Shown here piece after piece: positions 7,247-16,411 of a DNA stretch of 45,141 nucleotides. The DNA is from Candidatus Omnitrophota bacterium (lineage in GTDB: Bacteria > Omnitrophota > Omnitrophia > Omnitrophales > Aquincolibacteriaceae). Each line of letters starts with the position of its first letter. The first letter of the stretch is position 1. The position numbers were made by a program, and so were the translations under genes. Location: the NCBI GenBank assembly GCA_903820505.1, contig CAIJHQ010000029.1, positions 1 through 45,141 on the forward strand, written 5' to 3'. The notes beneath the pieces were generated by a model that did no database searches, was not told where the DNA came from, and saw nothing but the letters and a program-made list of their open reading frames with translations.

Positions 7247-8236
7247 CTACGGGACTTCGATCTGGTCGAAGATCTTTTTGACGACATCCTCGGAGGTCAT
7301 GTCTTCGGCTTCCGCTTCGTAAGTGACGAGCACGCGGTGCCGCAAAACGTCCATGCCGATCTGTTTAACGTCGTCGGGCGTCACATACCCCCGTCCCTGC
7401 AGGAAGGCGTGCGCCTTGGACGCAAGGGTGAGCATGATGCTCGCGCGCGGCGAGGCTCCGTAAGAGATCAGGGGCTTCAGTTCGCCCAACTTGAATTCCT
7501 GAGGATTCCGTGTGGCAAAGACGAGATCGAGGATGTAATCCTTCACTTTTTCGTCGACGTAGATCTCATGCGTCAGACGACGAAGGGCCATGACCTTTTC
7601 GAGGTCGATTACCGGGGAGACTTTGATCTCCTTGCCGCTCGCCATGCGTTCGAGGATCTCTTTCTCCTCTTTTTTGGTCGGATAGGTCACGACCAGTTTG
7701 AGCATGAAACGGTCCACTTGCGCTTCCGGGAGCGGGTAAGTCCCCTCCTGTTCGATCGGGTTCTGGGTGGCCAGGACAAGGAACGGGACTGGTAAAGGAA
7801 AGGTCTCATTACCGATCGTGACCTGGCGCTCCTGCATGGCCTCCAGAAGCGCGCTTTGGACCTTGGAAGGGGCCCGGTTGATCTCGTCGGCCAGGATGAT
7901 ATTCGTGAAAATAGGGCCCTTTTTGGTCGTGAAATTGCCGTCCTTGGGGTTATAGACCAAAGTCCCGACCACGTCGGCCGGGAGAAGGTCGGGCGTGAAT
8001 TGGATCCGCTGGAATTGGGCCGTAATGGCCTGGGAAAGAGTTCTCACGGAAAGCGTTTTGGCCAAGCCCGGAACACCCTCGATCAGGATATGACCGTCCG
8101 CCAAAAGGGCCATCATGAGCCGGTCGATCAGGTATTGCTGGCCGACGATCACCTTGCCGATCTCACGGGTGAGGTCTTTGAGCGCTGAGCTCGCGTCACG
8201 GATCTTTAAGTTCAGTTCCTGTATCGACGTATCCAT
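7247..8236 (-). CDS. moxR: MoxR-family AAA+ ATPase
   Basis: A 329-residue AAA+ ATPase with Walker A GVPGLAKT (54-61), Walker B IILADEINRAP (113-123), a sensor 1 region (LATQNPIEQEGTYPLPEAQ) and the arginine-finger region DRFMLK. MoxR ATPases are chaperone-like and remodel or insert cofactors into VWA-domain partners. Here those are probably BatA, BatB and the DUF58 protein encoded just downstream. The GAGGGGG ahead of ATG is a fair ribosome site. Two small hairpins lie in the 83-base gap upstream. Confidence 0.95.
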   Translation of the reverse strand: MDTSIQELNLKIRDASSALKDLTREIGKVIVGQQYLIDRLMMALLADGHILIEGVPGLAKTLSVRTLSQAITAQFQRIQFTPDLLPADVVGTLVYNPKDGNFTTKKGPIFTNIILADEINRAPSKVQSALLEAMQERQVTIGNETFPLPVPFLVLATQNPIEQEGTYPLPEAQVDRFMLKLVVTYPTKKEEKEILERMASGKEIKVSPVIDLEKVMALRRLTHEIYVDEKVKDYILDLVFATRNPQEFKLGELKPLISYGASPRASIMLTLASKAHAFLQGRGYVTPDDVKQIGMDVLRHRVLVTYEAEAEDMTSEDVVKKIFDQIEVP

Positions 8237-8319
8237 AGATTTTCCCCCTCTGATGATTTCGTTTTATCGGGCGTCCCCCGCTCGGTCAAGCGGCGGTATT
8301 ACGGCTGAAAAGCCGGCGA

Positions 8320-9192
8320 TCAATCCGGTTTGCCCATGATAATCTTGCCCTGTATATATTGCAAGAGTGTCTTTTGTGTCCGTTCCAGTTCATAAGGAGT
8401 CAGGTCTTTTCTCGAAAAACGCATCTGTTCGAGTTGCTCGAAGAGCCCCGAAACCTCCGCCCACTCCGCCGCCGGGAGGCCTTTTTTCTTCAAAAGGGCG
8501 AGAAACGCGGGTTCGGTCATGGCTTCCGACGGAAGATCATAATACGCGCCGGCAACGGTCCGGAGCTGTGACGCGAAGTATCCGAGCCGCTCCTTGGGAT
8601 CCGTAGAAGAAAACGTCGCGATGGCTTCCTGGGCCTTGGCGTAGATCCGCTGTTTGGGGTCCGGCGGAACGATCTTTTTCGCCACCTCCCGCCGTTGGAG
8701 CGTTTTTGCTATCAGGAGGCCGGCCACGACACTGAACGCAATGCCCGCCGCGATCCAGACACTGATCCAGATTATTTTTCCAGGAACGGAAGAGACCACG
8801 TCCAGATCCTGCTCCGGTACAAGAAGCGGGACCCACGGCGCGGCATCCGAACTCCGGTAACTTACCTCGAACGGAAGTACCCTGGCTTTTCCCGCGCCGA
8901 GCGGCCGGAATTCATAGATGATCGTATGACAGACAAGCGCTCCTGTTTCCAGAGACTGGCTTTGCCGTACCATCGAAAGGTTCTCGAGTGCCGGTTCCGT
9001 GGCGTTGATCTCGTACGGCCCCTCGGCTTGCGGCCACTCGAGCAGGACCTTGGCCGTTGCCGTTTTGTTATCCGTGATCTTGCGCGGCACCCGCTCAATC
9101 CTGAGGTTCGGGACCGCTTCCAACGCCGGAATGGAGAGGACGAACAGGAGGACTGCCGGAAAAAGAATCCGCCACCGAAGATTTTTATCCAT
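8320..9192 (-). CDS. BatD-like single-pass membrane protein
   Basis: A 290-residue protein with an N-terminal signal helix (8-26), a beta-type extracytoplasmic domain (~27-138), a membrane helix (~140-163) and a cytoplasmic helical tail (~170-290, including RIYAKAQEAIATF, LGYFASQLRTVAGAYYDL and a final helix). The architecture copies that of the BatD-like protein at 5356-6309, but the sequences are diverged, so this is a second BatD-type component in the same operon. It is the first gene after the dnaK terminator and 83 bases before moxR. Function is inferred only from architecture and neighbours. Confidence 0.65.
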   Translation of the reverse strand: MDKNLRWRILFPAVLLFVLSIPALEAVPNLRIERVPRKITDNKTATAKVLLEWPQAEGPYEINATEPALENLSMVRQSQSLETGALVCHTIIYEFRPLGAGKARVLPFEVSYRSSDAAPWVPLLVPEQDLDVVSSVPGKIIWISVWIAAGIAFSVVAGLLIAKTLQRREVAKKIVPPDPKQRIYAKAQEAIATFSSTDPKERLGYFASQLRTVAGAYYDLPSEAMTEPAFLALLKKKGLPAAEWAEVSGLFEQLEQMRFSRKDLTPYELERTQKTLLQYIQGKIIMGKPD

Positions 9193-9202
9193 GGATCACC
9201 AT

Positions 9203-9216
9203 TTTTAGTGCTAAAA
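9203..9216. promoter_or_regulatory. 14-bp near-perfect palindrome upstream of bat operon
   Basis: TTTTAG, centre TG, CTAAAA, with six-base arms. It sits between the dnaK terminator and the start of the first bat-operon gene, 11 bases before that ATG. Its T-rich arm may simply be the tail of the terminator, or it may be an operator. No clear promoter boxes are seen next to it. Confidence 0.3.
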
Positions 9217-9221
9217 CTAGA

Positions 9222-9262
9222 AGACGGATGACGCCGGGTTTGAGGCCCTTCGCCATCCGTCT
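9222..9262 (-). terminator. dnaK transcription terminator
   Basis: On the minus strand, 12 bases after the dnaK stop, AGACGGATG (9262-9254) pairs perfectly with CATCCGTCT (9230-9222), with further G/C pairing inside. It is followed by TCTAGTTTT. This fits a factor-independent terminator separating dnaK from the bat operon. Confidence 0.6.
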
Positions 9263-9274
9263 CTGCGATACGTG

Positions 9275-11194
9275 TTATTCTTTCTTTTTCTTCTTTTCGT
9301 CTTCGTCGACCACTTCGTAATCCGCGTCAACGACACCGTCGTCCTTCTTCTCCGGGCCTCCGGCCGCGCCTTTCGTGCCGGCCTTCTTGGCCGCTTCCTC
9401 GTACATTTTCTGGGCGATCGTGTGAGACGCGGTCGCGAGCTTCTGACCCGCCTTTTCCAGTTCCTCTTTCGATTCACTGGTCAGAGAGGTCTTCGCCTCT
9501 TTCAAGGCCTCCTCAACGCGCTTTTTCTCATCCTCCGTCACCTTGTCTCCGTGTTCTTTGAGACTTTTTTCGGTCGCGTAGATGAGGCTGTCGAGCTGAT
9601 TCCGCGCGGTGATGATCTCGTGGTTCTTTTTGTCCTCATCCGCGTGGATCTGGCCCTCTTTGACAAGCCTCTCCACTTCTTCCTTGGAAAGACCGGACGA
9701 TGACTCGATCCGGATCCGCTGTTCCTTTCCGGTGCCCAGGTCTTTTGCGGATACATGCACGATCCCGTTCGCGTCGATATCGAAAGACACTTCGATCTGC
9801 GGCATACCGCGCGGCGCGGGCGGAATCCCTTCCAGATTAAAAAGTCCGAGCACGCGATTGTTCGAGGCCATTTCGCGTTCTCCCTGGAGGACCTTGACGG
9901 TCACGGCTGTTTGATTGTCCGCCGCGGTCGAAAAGATCTCCGATTTGCGGGTCGGGATCGTTGTGTTCCGCTCGATCAGTTTTGTCATAACACCGCCGAG
10001 GGTCTCGATCCCGAGCGAAAGCGGCGTGACGTCCAACAGGAGGATGTCCTTCACATCGCCTTTCAAGACACCGCCCTGGATCGCTGCACCCACCGCCACG
10101 ACCTCGTCCGGATTCACGCCCTGGTGCGGGACTTTCTTGAAAAGGGCTTTGGCTTTTTCGACGACCGCCGGCATGCGGGTCTGGCCACCGACCATGATCA
10201 CTTCGTCGATATCCTCGGGTTTGACGCCGGCATCCTTCATCGCCTGTATGCAGGGACTGACCGACCGTTCGATCAGATCGCCAACGAGTTGCTCCAATTT
10301 GGCGCGCGACAGGGTCAGGAGCAGGTGCTTCGGACCGGAAGCGTCCGCCGTGATAAAAGGCAGATTGATCTCGGTGCTCTGGGCCGTGGAAAGTTCGCAC
10401 TTGGCCTTTTCAGCCGCTTCTTTCAGCCGCTGGATGGCCATGCGGTCTTTGCTCAGATCGATGCCGTCCGTTTTTTTGAACTCGGCGATAAGCCAGTCAA
10501 TGACCTTCTGATCAAAATCATCGCCGCCGAGGTGCGTGTCCCCGTTGGTCGCTTTGACCTCGAACACGCCTTCTCCGATCTCGAGAATGGAAATATCAAA
10601 CGTTCCGCCTCCAAGATCGTAGACCGCGATGGTCTCATCTTTTTTCTTGTCGAGACCGTACGCGAGCGCGGCCGCGGTAGGTTCATTGATGATACGCAGG
10701 ACTTCGAGCCCCGCGATCTGCCCCGCGTCCTTGGTCGCCTGCCGCTGGGAATCATTGAAATACGCGGGAACGGTGATGACCGCCTGTTTGATGGGCTCCC
10801 CAAGATATGCTTCCGCGTCTGCCTTCAGTTTTTGGAGGACCATCGCTGAGATCTCCGGCGGCGTGAATTCACGCTTTTCCTGAGGAATATCAAAGATCGC
10901 CTCGTTGTGTTTTCCGGGCTTCACCTTGAACGGTACCAACTGGATCTCGTGCTGGGTCTCTTCGTAGCGCCTCCCGATAAAACGCTTGGCGCTGAAGACC
11001 GTGTTTTCTGAATTCGTGACCGCCTGACGTTTCGCGGTCTGACCGACAAGACGCTCGCCGGTCTTTGTGAACGCGACCACCGACGGTGTCGTACGGTTCC
11101 CCTCTTTGTTCGTAATCACCTTCGGCTCACCGCCCTCGATGATCGCCATACATGAATTCGTTGTTCCAAGATCGATCCCTAATACTTTAGCCAT
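9275..11194 (-). CDS. dnaK: molecular chaperone DnaK (Hsp70)
   Basis: A 639-residue Hsp70 of normal bacterial length. The nucleotide-binding domain has the phosphate-1 motif [10 protein letters not shown] (5-14), [18 protein letters not shown] and VGGQTRMP. The substrate domain follows ([16 protein letters not shown]), and the tail ends [13 protein letters not shown] plus a run of lysines rather than the usual EEVKDDK. It refolds and protects proteins together with DnaJ and GrpE, which are not encoded nearby. AAGGAGA seven bases before ATG fixes the start. No CIRCE repeat lies upstream; a sigma-54-like site does. The gene is monocistronic in appearance, with its own leader and terminator. Confidence 0.98.
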   Translation of the reverse strand: MAKVLGIDLGTTNSCMAIIEGGEPKVITNKEGNRTTPSVVAFTKTGERLVGQTAKRQAVTNSENTVFSAKRFIGRRYEETQHEIQLVPFKVKPGKHNEAIFDIPQEKREFTPPEISAMVLQKLKADAEAYLGEPIKQAVITVPAYFNDSQRQATKDAGQIAGLEVLRIINEPTAAALAYGLDKKKDETIAVYDLGGGTFDISILEIGEGVFEVKATNGDTHLGGDDFDQKVIDWLIAEFKKTDGIDLSKDRMAIQRLKEAAEKAKCELSTAQSTEINLPFITADASGPKHLLLTLSRAKLEQLVGDLIERSVSPCIQAMKDAGVKPEDIDEVIMVGGQTRMPAVVEKAKALFKKVPHQGVNPDEVVAVGAAIQGGVLKGDVKDILLLDVTPLSLGIETLGGVMTKLIERNTTIPTRKSEIFSTAADNQTAVTVKVLQGEREMASNNRVLGLFNLEGIPPAPRGMPQIEVSFDIDANGIVHVSAKDLGTGKEQRIRIESSSGLSKEEVERLVKEGQIHADEDKKNHEIITARNQLDSLIYATEKSLKEHGDKVTEDEKKRVEEALKEAKTSLTSESKEELEKAGQKLATASHTIAQKMYEEAAKKAGTKGAAGGPEKKDDGVVDADYEVVDEDEKKKKKE

Positions 11195-11246
11195 TGTCTT
11201 TTCTCCTTTTGAAATACGTTCATTTCGCTACTTTCAACATTGATAG

Positions 11247-11262
11247 AACAAATATCATGCCA
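11247..11262 (-). promoter_or_regulatory. possible sigma-54 promoter for dnaK
   Basis: On the minus strand TGGCATGATATTTGTT lies 53 bases before the dnaK ATG. Compared with the sigma-54 consensus TGGCACG-N4-TTGCT it has the -24 GG and correct spacing, with two mismatches, one of them in the -12 GC (GT here). The gene immediately upstream encodes an NtrC-type activator of sigma-54 polymerase, which raises the odds. A weak sigma-70 promoter in the same region cannot be excluded. Confidence 0.3.
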
Positions 11263-11350
11263 CATTTTGAAAATGAACAGCGTCGTAACTTATTTAAATT
11301 GAACAGGTTATACAGCATACTTTTTTCGATTAAGTCCGATTCTTCTTTGG

Positions 11351-11394
11351 TGGCGCATAATGACACACGCTTTTGTGGCAGATTGTCACCGCCA
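11351..11394 (-). terminator. hairpin following the NtrC-type regulator
   Basis: Immediately after the regulator's stop codon, TGGCG (94-90 of 113xx) pairs with CGCCA (55-51) and, inside, TGACA (88-84) pairs with TGTCA (65-61). There is no T-run after it, so it is not a classic intrinsic terminator. It could be a transcript end, processing site or attenuator between the regulator and dnaK. Confidence 0.35.
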
Positions 11395-12753
11395 TCATTG
11401 TCCGATCTTATACTCATCGAGTTTCCGATAGAGTGTCCGGCGTGAAATGCCAAGCTGCCCGGCAGCCAGGGATTTATTCCCTCCTGATTCCTGCAGGACT
11501 TTTTGGATGAGTTCCTTTTCGAGATCGGTAATGCGGTTGCCCCCAGCAAGGAACCCCTGCGAGGCGGGCGCGGCTCTGTCTTGCTTGAATTCATCGGGAA
11601 CATGTTCGAGCGTGAGTTTGTCACCGGAGCTTAGGACGATCATTCGCTCAACAACATTTTTCAGCTCGCGAATGTTTCCCGGCCAGTCGTAACTCATGAG
11701 CGATTTCAACGCATCCGGCTCGATCCCCGTGATCTTTTTCGCGTTGAGAGCGGAACACTGACGGATGAAGTTTTCCACGAGCGGCGGAATGTCTTCCTTC
11801 CGTTCCCGAAGCGGCGGAACCTTCAGATAGATGACATTGATGCGGTAGTAAAGGTCTTCGCGGAACCGCTGCTGCTTGACCTCGTCAAGAAGCGTTTTAT
11901 TCGTCGCCGCGATCAGGCGCACGTCCACCTTGATGGTTTTGGTCCCGCCAACGCGTTCCAATTCCCCTTCCTGAAGAACGCGCAACAGCTTGACCTGCGT
12001 TTCTCTGGAGATCTCCCCGATCTCGTCAAGAAAAAGGCTGCCGCCGTGCGCGCGCTCGAACCGTCCTTTTTTCCGCTCCGTTGCGCCCGTGAAAGAACCT
12101 TTCTCGTGGCCGAAGAGCTCACTGCTCAGCAGAGTTTCGGTCAGCGCGGCGCAGTGAACGGCGACGAACGGCTGCTGGCTCCGCGGGCTCAGTTCATGAA
12201 TGCGGCGCGCGATCAGCTCTTTGCCAGTCCCGCTTTCCCCTTCGATCAGCACCGAGGCATGGGAGGCGGCGATCTTGTCCACGGTCTTGAGCAATTCCTT
12301 CATTTTCTGGGATTGCGCAATCAAATTGCCCTGGTCGTAACGCTCTTTGAAGAGCTCCTGTCGAAGTTCTTTATTCTCTTCCTCGAGTTGGTGGCTGCTG
12401 AAGGCCTTTTTGACGAGAAACTCGAGTTCCTCAAGATTTACCGGTTTGGTCAGATAGTAAAATGCGCCCTTCTTCATGGCCTTCACGGCGTCCTCCACGG
12501 ATCCGTAGGCGGTGAGAAGAATGACCTTGGCGGACGGCGATCCGGCTTTGATCGTTTCCAAAAGCGTGACGCCGTCCATATCCGGCATCCGGATGTCCGA
12601 GATCACGAGGTCCGGACTTTCCTTCCTAAAAAGTTCATACGCTTCCTTGCCGTTCGTTGCCGTAATGACATCGAACTCGAGCCCCTGAAGAAATTGCGTC
12701 AAGCCCTTGCGGGAGTTCGTGTCATCTTCCACTAACAGGATCGATTCAAACAT
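11395..12753 (-). CDS. NtrC-family sigma-54-dependent response regulator
   Basis: A 452-residue three-domain regulator. The receiver domain (1-~115) has phospho-acceptor D53 in SDIRMPDMDG, T81 and K103. The AAA+ domain has Walker A GESGTGKE (172-179), the sigma-54 contact loop GSFTGA (219-224, a Ser variant of GAFTGA) and Walker B FLDEIGE (~241-247). The C-terminal Fis-type helix-turn-helix (SLAAGQLGISRRTLYRKLDE) binds DNA. It should activate sigma-54 promoters when phosphorylated by the kinase encoded 3 bases upstream. Targets are unknown; the sigma-54-like site before dnaK is the nearest candidate. Confidence 0.95.
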   Translation of the reverse strand: MFESILLVEDDTNSRKGLTQFLQGLEFDVITATNGKEAYELFRKESPDLVISDIRMPDMDGVTLLETIKAGSPSAKVILLTAYGSVEDAVKAMKKGAFYYLTKPVNLEELEFLVKKAFSSHQLEEENKELRQELFKERYDQGNLIAQSQKMKELLKTVDKIAASHASVLIEGESGTGKELIARRIHELSPRSQQPFVAVHCAALTETLLSSELFGHEKGSFTGATERKKGRFERAHGGSLFLDEIGEISRETQVKLLRVLQEGELERVGGTKTIKVDVRLIAATNKTLLDEVKQQRFREDLYYRINVIYLKVPPLRERKEDIPPLVENFIRQCSALNAKKITGIEPDALKSLMSYDWPGNIRELKNVVERMIVLSSGDKLTLEHVPDEFKQDRAAPASQGFLAGGNRITDLEKELIQKVLQESGGNKSLAAGQLGISRRTLYRKLDEYKIGQ

Positions 12754-12756
12754 GAT

Positions 12757-13935
12757 TTAATGGCCTCCTTCGGGGGGCAGATAATGCGGCAGCTGCAACT
12801 GCGGTTCCCGGATCGGCAACAGGACTTTGAAAGTAGTTCCTTTACCGGGTTTACTTGTGACCTCGATCTTGCCGCCGTGTTCCGTGACCGCGTCATAGAC
12901 CATCATCAGACCCAGCCCCGAACCTTCTTGCTTGGTTGTGTAATAGATATCAAAAATACGCGAGAGGTTCTCCTGCGCGATCCCGCATCCGGTGTCCGTC
13001 AAGGCAACGACAGCGCAGTGCTGCTGGTGTGAGACCGCGATCTTCAATGAGCCGCCCGGTTCCATCGCCTCCATGGCGTTCTTGATCAGGTTCATGAACG
13101 CGTAATAGAGCCTCTCGCGGTCCATCAGGAACGGCGGGATGTCGACGGCACGCGCGAATTTGACGCGGATCTTCCGCTCATCCAATTGAGGCTTTAAAAA
13201 TCCGAGAGCATCCGCGACCGTCTCGTTCAGGTCATTGAGCTGAAAACGCAACGGCGGTTTCCGGGTGGCTTTGAGGAAATTCTTGATAATGCGGTCGAGC
13301 CGCCTGGTTTCGTCCTGGATGTCGCTCACGGAGCGTTCGAGCTCCTCGCGCTTGGCGTCCGGCTGTCCCGAAAGTTTTTTCTTCAAGAGCTCCAGGTGGA
13401 TCGTAATGGCATTCAGCGGATTCCCGATCTCGTGGGCGATACCGCCGGCAAGCCGGATCAGGCTTTCCATGCGGGACAGCATGAGGGCTTCGAATTCCTG
13501 GTCCGTGCGGTGCGTGATATCGGACAAAATAAGCAGAACGGTCTTTTTCCCGCCATGCTCCCGCGGAAGCAGTGTGATCCGCAGTTGCATTTCCCGCGGT
13601 GAAAGGACCTTCAGGTCCTGGACCGTGCGCACGGGAACTTTCAGGAGATGTTCGTTGAGAAAAACGCCGAGCGTTGTGTCCTGGACCCGCTCCCACAGCG
13701 GCTGCTTTCCGGCGGCGCGGCCGGAGATCCCGAGCCAGGTTTCGGCCTTCTGATTGACGAAGAACGGGACCCCCTTGGGATCCGTCAGGACGATCCCCTC
13801 GTCGAGGTTCTGACATACCTCTTCGAACAGGAAGTTCTCCTGGACCGCGTCGAGGAGCTTTTGGTACAGAGAGTCCTTCTCGACGCGGGGTAGCCGGGCT
13901 TTCAGTTTTTGAAAAAAATCAAGCTTCTCTCTCAT
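12757..13935 (-). CDS. soluble sensor histidine kinase (NtrB-like, PAS + HisKA + HATPase)
   Basis: A 392-residue kinase from the ATG at 13935, chosen over an upstream in-frame start because GGAAGG lies seven bases before it and the upstream extension would run far into trpF. It overlaps trpF by 17 bases. There is no membrane helix: an N-terminal helix (1-~40) leads to a PAS-like domain (~42-145, LDEGIVLTDPKGVPFFVNQ). Then come the HisKA helix with H168 in AHEIGNPLNAI and an HATPase domain with N286 (LIKNAMEA), DTGCGIA (314-320) and GSGLGLMM (338-345). It should sense a cytoplasmic signal and phosphorylate D53 of the adjacent NtrC-type regulator. Confidence 0.93.
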   Translation of the reverse strand: MREKLDFFQKLKARLPRVEKDSLYQKLLDAVQENFLFEEVCQNLDEGIVLTDPKGVPFFVNQKAETWLGISGRAAGKQPLWERVQDTTLGVFLNEHLLKVPVRTVQDLKVLSPREMQLRITLLPREHGGKKTVLLILSDITHRTDQEFEALMLSRMESLIRLAGGIAHEIGNPLNAITIHLELLKKKLSGQPDAKREELERSVSDIQDETRRLDRIIKNFLKATRKPPLRFQLNDLNETVADALGFLKPQLDERKIRVKFARAVDIPPFLMDRERLYYAFMNLIKNAMEAMEPGGSLKIAVSHQQHCAVVALTDTGCGIAQENLSRIFDIYYTTKQEGSGLGLMMVYDAVTEHGGKIEVTSKPGKGTTFKVLLPIREPQLQLPHYLPPEGGH

Positions 13936-14569
13936 GCACCGGCCTTCCGCGTTTTTTGACCTTCCGGATGAACGCCTGAAGCAGCTTCGGATCTTTAATA
14001 CCCGGGGACGATTCAACCCCGCTCGCGACATCGACGGCAAAGGGGCGAACCTGTTCGATGGCCTGTTGGACGTTTTGGGCATTCAGCCCGCCGGCCAGGA
14101 ACAGCTTGTCATGAACATAGGGGCGATCTTCGATGATGTTCCAGCTGAACGGTATTCCGCTACCGCCCTTTTCCGAAGAGGCGTAGGTGTCGAAAAGAAA
14201 GGCGCTGACATTGTATTCATCGAGGCGTTTCAGGCTCATGGCGTCCTTGATATGAAAGGTTTTTATGACCTCGAACCCTTTCTTCATGAATGACTCGCAA
14301 TACAACGCGGTCTCTTCCCCGTGGAATTGAAGGTACTGGAAGCCGAGCCTCCGGGCGATCGTTTCGACCTCCTGCTTGGGCTGGTTGCAAAAAACGCCGA
14401 CGGTATTCTTGAACCCTTTTATCCGCGAAAGGATCTCCTCCGCCTTTTCGACGGTCAGGACGCGTTTGGTGTTCGGAACAAAAATGAACCCCAGATAGTC
14501 CGCGCCGAGGTCGATCGCGAGGCGGGCATCTTCGTAATTGGTGTTGCCGCAGATCTTGACGCGTGTCAT
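13919..14569 (-). CDS. trpF: phosphoribosylanthranilate isomerase TrpF
   Basis: A 216-residue TIM-barrel enzyme that converts N-(5-phosphoribosyl)anthranilate to CdRP, the third step of tryptophan synthesis. Hallmarks are the opening VKICGNTNYEDA with catalytic Cys7 (KICG), YLGFIFVPNTKR, VGVFCNQP, LQFHGEE, LFDTYA, FLAGGLNAQNV and DVASGVESSPGIKD; the D of DTYA is the expected general acid. It starts at an ATGA overlap with trpC and its 3' end overlaps the kinase gene. Length is normal. It is the last trp gene present; trpB and trpA are not in the window. Confidence 0.97.
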   Translation of the reverse strand: MTRVKICGNTNYEDARLAIDLGADYLGFIFVPNTKRVLTVEKAEEILSRIKGFKNTVGVFCNQPKQEVETIARRLGFQYLQFHGEETALYCESFMKKGFEVIKTFHIKDAMSLKRLDEYNVSAFLFDTYASSEKGGSGIPFSWNIIEDRPYVHDKLFLAGGLNAQNVQQAIEQVRPFAVDVASGVESSPGIKDPKLLQAFIRKVKKRGRPVHEREA

Positions 14570-15366
14570 AGGGGTTCCGCCTCTTTTTTGCCGAGAAGTT
14601 GGCCCAGCGTGGCCGGAATATCCTTGGACTTCATCAGAACGGAACCGATAAGGAACGCGTTGGCGCCGATGCTCTTGTAAGTCATGAGCTCCTGGTGCGT
14701 CCGCAGACCGCTCTCCACCACGATCGGGATACCCTTCGGGATATGAGGGATCAGTTTCTTGGCCATGTCCGGATCGACCTTGAGGGTCTTCAGGTCACGG
14801 TTATTGATCCCGATAATGCCGGCGCCCGCTTCCAGGGCTTTCTTCAGCTCCGCGTCGGAATGGACCTCGACCAATGCGTCCATTTGAAGCTCTTTTCCCA
14901 ACGCGATCAGGTCTTTCAATTCCTCTTCGCTCAAGATCGATGCTATCAGAAGGAACGCATCGGCTTCCAGTAAGGCGGTTTCGTAGAGCTGGTAGCGTTC
15001 AAAAAGGAAGTCCTTGCGCAGGAGCGGCAGTTTCGTGACCTGGCGCACGGTCTTGAGGTAGCTGGGTCTTCCCTTGAAAAAATGCGGCTCCGTCAGAATT
15101 GAGATCGCGCACGCCCCGGCGTACTCGTAAAAATTGGCGATACGGAGCGGCTGAAAATCTTCCCGCAAAATACCCTCGGAGGGTGACGCCTTCTTCAGTT
15201 CCGCGATGATATTGAGCTGGCGCGTGCCCATGATCGCGTTGCGGAAAGGCCGCGGATCGGGCCTGTCGGCCTTTTCAATGATACGCCGAAGCCGTTGCAG
15301 CGGTAAACGCTGTTTGAGTTCTTCGAGATCCTTGCGTTTTTGAAGGATTATATCGTTCAGGATCAT
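14566..15366 (-). CDS. trpC: indole-3-glycerol-phosphate synthase TrpC
   Basis: A 266-residue TIM-barrel enzyme from ATG 15366, one base after the trpD stop; the in-frame upstream extension lies inside trpD and is not part of the protein. It converts CdRP to indole-3-glycerol phosphate. Motifs: the N-terminal ILQKRKDLEELK helix, IIAELKKASPSEG (catalytic Lys), ISILTEPHFFKG, LLRKDFLFERYQ, ALVEVHSDAEL, IIGINNRDLKTL and VVESGLRT. Position between trpD and trpF with a stop/start overlap to trpF indicates coupled synthesis of consecutive pathway enzymes. Confidence 0.97.
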   Translation of the reverse strand: MILNDIILQKRKDLEELKQRLPLQRLRRIIEKADRPDPRPFRNAIMGTRQLNIIAELKKASPSEGILREDFQPLRIANFYEYAGACAISILTEPHFFKGRPSYLKTVRQVTKLPLLRKDFLFERYQLYETALLEADAFLLIASILSEEELKDLIALGKELQMDALVEVHSDAELKKALEAGAGIIGINNRDLKTLKVDPDMAKKLIPHIPKGIPIVVESGLRTHQELMTYKSIGANAFLIGSVLMKSKDIPATLGQLLGKKEAEPL

Positions 15367-15367
15367 A

Positions 15368-16411
15368 TCAGTTTGACATTTCCTTGAGTTGTTTGAGCGC
15401 GGAAAAAGCGCGGCCGCTATCCAGGGACTTTTCGGCGAGCCGGATCCCTTCACGAACGGTTTTTGCTTTGCCGCAGACCACGAGTCCGTATGCCGCGTTC
15501 AGGACTACAACATCCCGCGCGGGTCCCCGGTCACGGTTGGTTAATATTCTTTGGGCCCGGTCCCTGCTCTCTCGAACGGACCGCACCGCCAGATCCTTCA
15601 ATGTCGTTTTTTTGAGCCCATACTTCCCGGGTCGGATCACTTCCTGACGCAGCCCGTGAGGAGTGATCCAAAGCACGGATGTCGGCACCGCGGTGGAGAT
15701 CTCATCCATGCCGTCAAAGCTGTGGCACACCAGCGCCGTTTTCCGGGGGAGTCTTGAGAGGACTTTCCCGAAAAGCGGTACCAGGCGCTTGCACGATACG
15801 CCGACAAGCTGATGATCGAGTCGCATGGGATTCACCAAGGGCCCCAAGAGGTTCAAGATCGTCCGGTGCTTCAAAGACTGCCGCAGAGGTTGCATCCGCG
15901 CGAACACCGAATGAAAAAAAGGCGCATGAAAATAACCGATCCCGCACCGCTTGATCGAGCGAAGGATTTTCTCAAATCCAGCCTCCAAATGAACGCCGAA
16001 AGATTCCATCAAATCCGAACTCCCTGATCTTGAAGAGACCGCCCGGTTGCCGTGTTTGGCGATCCTGGCGCCGGCGCCGGCCATCACAAGCGCGGCTAAT
16101 GTGGAAATATTGATCGTATGCCGACCGTCCCCGCCTGTGCCGCAGGTATCCATGAGCCCGGAGATCTTCGGCCCGACGGGCTTTTCGAGCCTCCGGAGCG
16201 CCTGAAAACATCCGAGAAGTTCATCGGCGGTCTCTCCTTTCCGCGCCAGCAGCAGCAGAAAGGTTTTTCCTGTTTGAAAGGAGATCTGTCCGCCGAAAAG
16301 CCTCGAAAAAAACTTGCGCGCATCAGAGAGCGAAAGATCTCTGCCGGCCAGAAGTCGCGTCAGTAGCCCGTGACGCCACACCTGATCTTTATTCGGTCGA
16401 TCCATGGTCAT
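15368..16411 (-). CDS. trpD: anthranilate phosphoribosyltransferase TrpD
   Basis: A 347-residue enzyme that transfers phosphoribose from PRPP to anthranilate. The PRPP-binding signature [17 protein letters not shown] is intact, followed by [27 protein letters not shown], and [17 protein letters not shown]. The start is taken at ATG 16411, which forms an ATGA overlap with the trpG stop; a second ATG two codons later is equally possible. No strong Shine-Dalgarno is seen, consistent with translational coupling to trpG. Length is normal for a stand-alone TrpD (not fused to TrpG). Confidence 0.95.
   Translation of the reverse strand: MTMDRPNKDQVWRHGLLTRLLAGRDLSLSDARKFFSRLFGGQISFQTGKTFLLLLARKGETADELLGCFQALRRLEKPVGPKISGLMDTCGTGGDGRHTINISTLAALVMAGAGARIAKHGNRAVSSRSGSSDLMESFGVHLEAGFEKILRSIKRCGIGYFHAPFFHSVFARMQPLRQSLKHRTILNLLGPLVNPMRLDHQLVGVSCKRLVPLFGKVLSRLPRKTALVCHSFDGMDEISTAVPTSVLWITPHGLRQEVIRPGKYGLKKTTLKDLAVRSVRESRDRAQRILTNRDRGPARDVVVLNAAYGLVVCGKAKTVREGIRLAEKSLDSGRAFSALKQLKEMSN

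Noticed and set aside
11195-11394. CIRCE element (HrcA operator) upstream of dnaK.
   Set aside because: No TTAGCACTC-N9-GAGTGCTAA-like repeat is present anywhere in the leader.
13936-14082. Longer N-terminus for the histidine kinase starting at 14082.
   Set aside because: It would run deep inside trpF, gives a basic, low-quality peptide and has no ribosome site; ATG 13935 has GGAAGG at seven bases.
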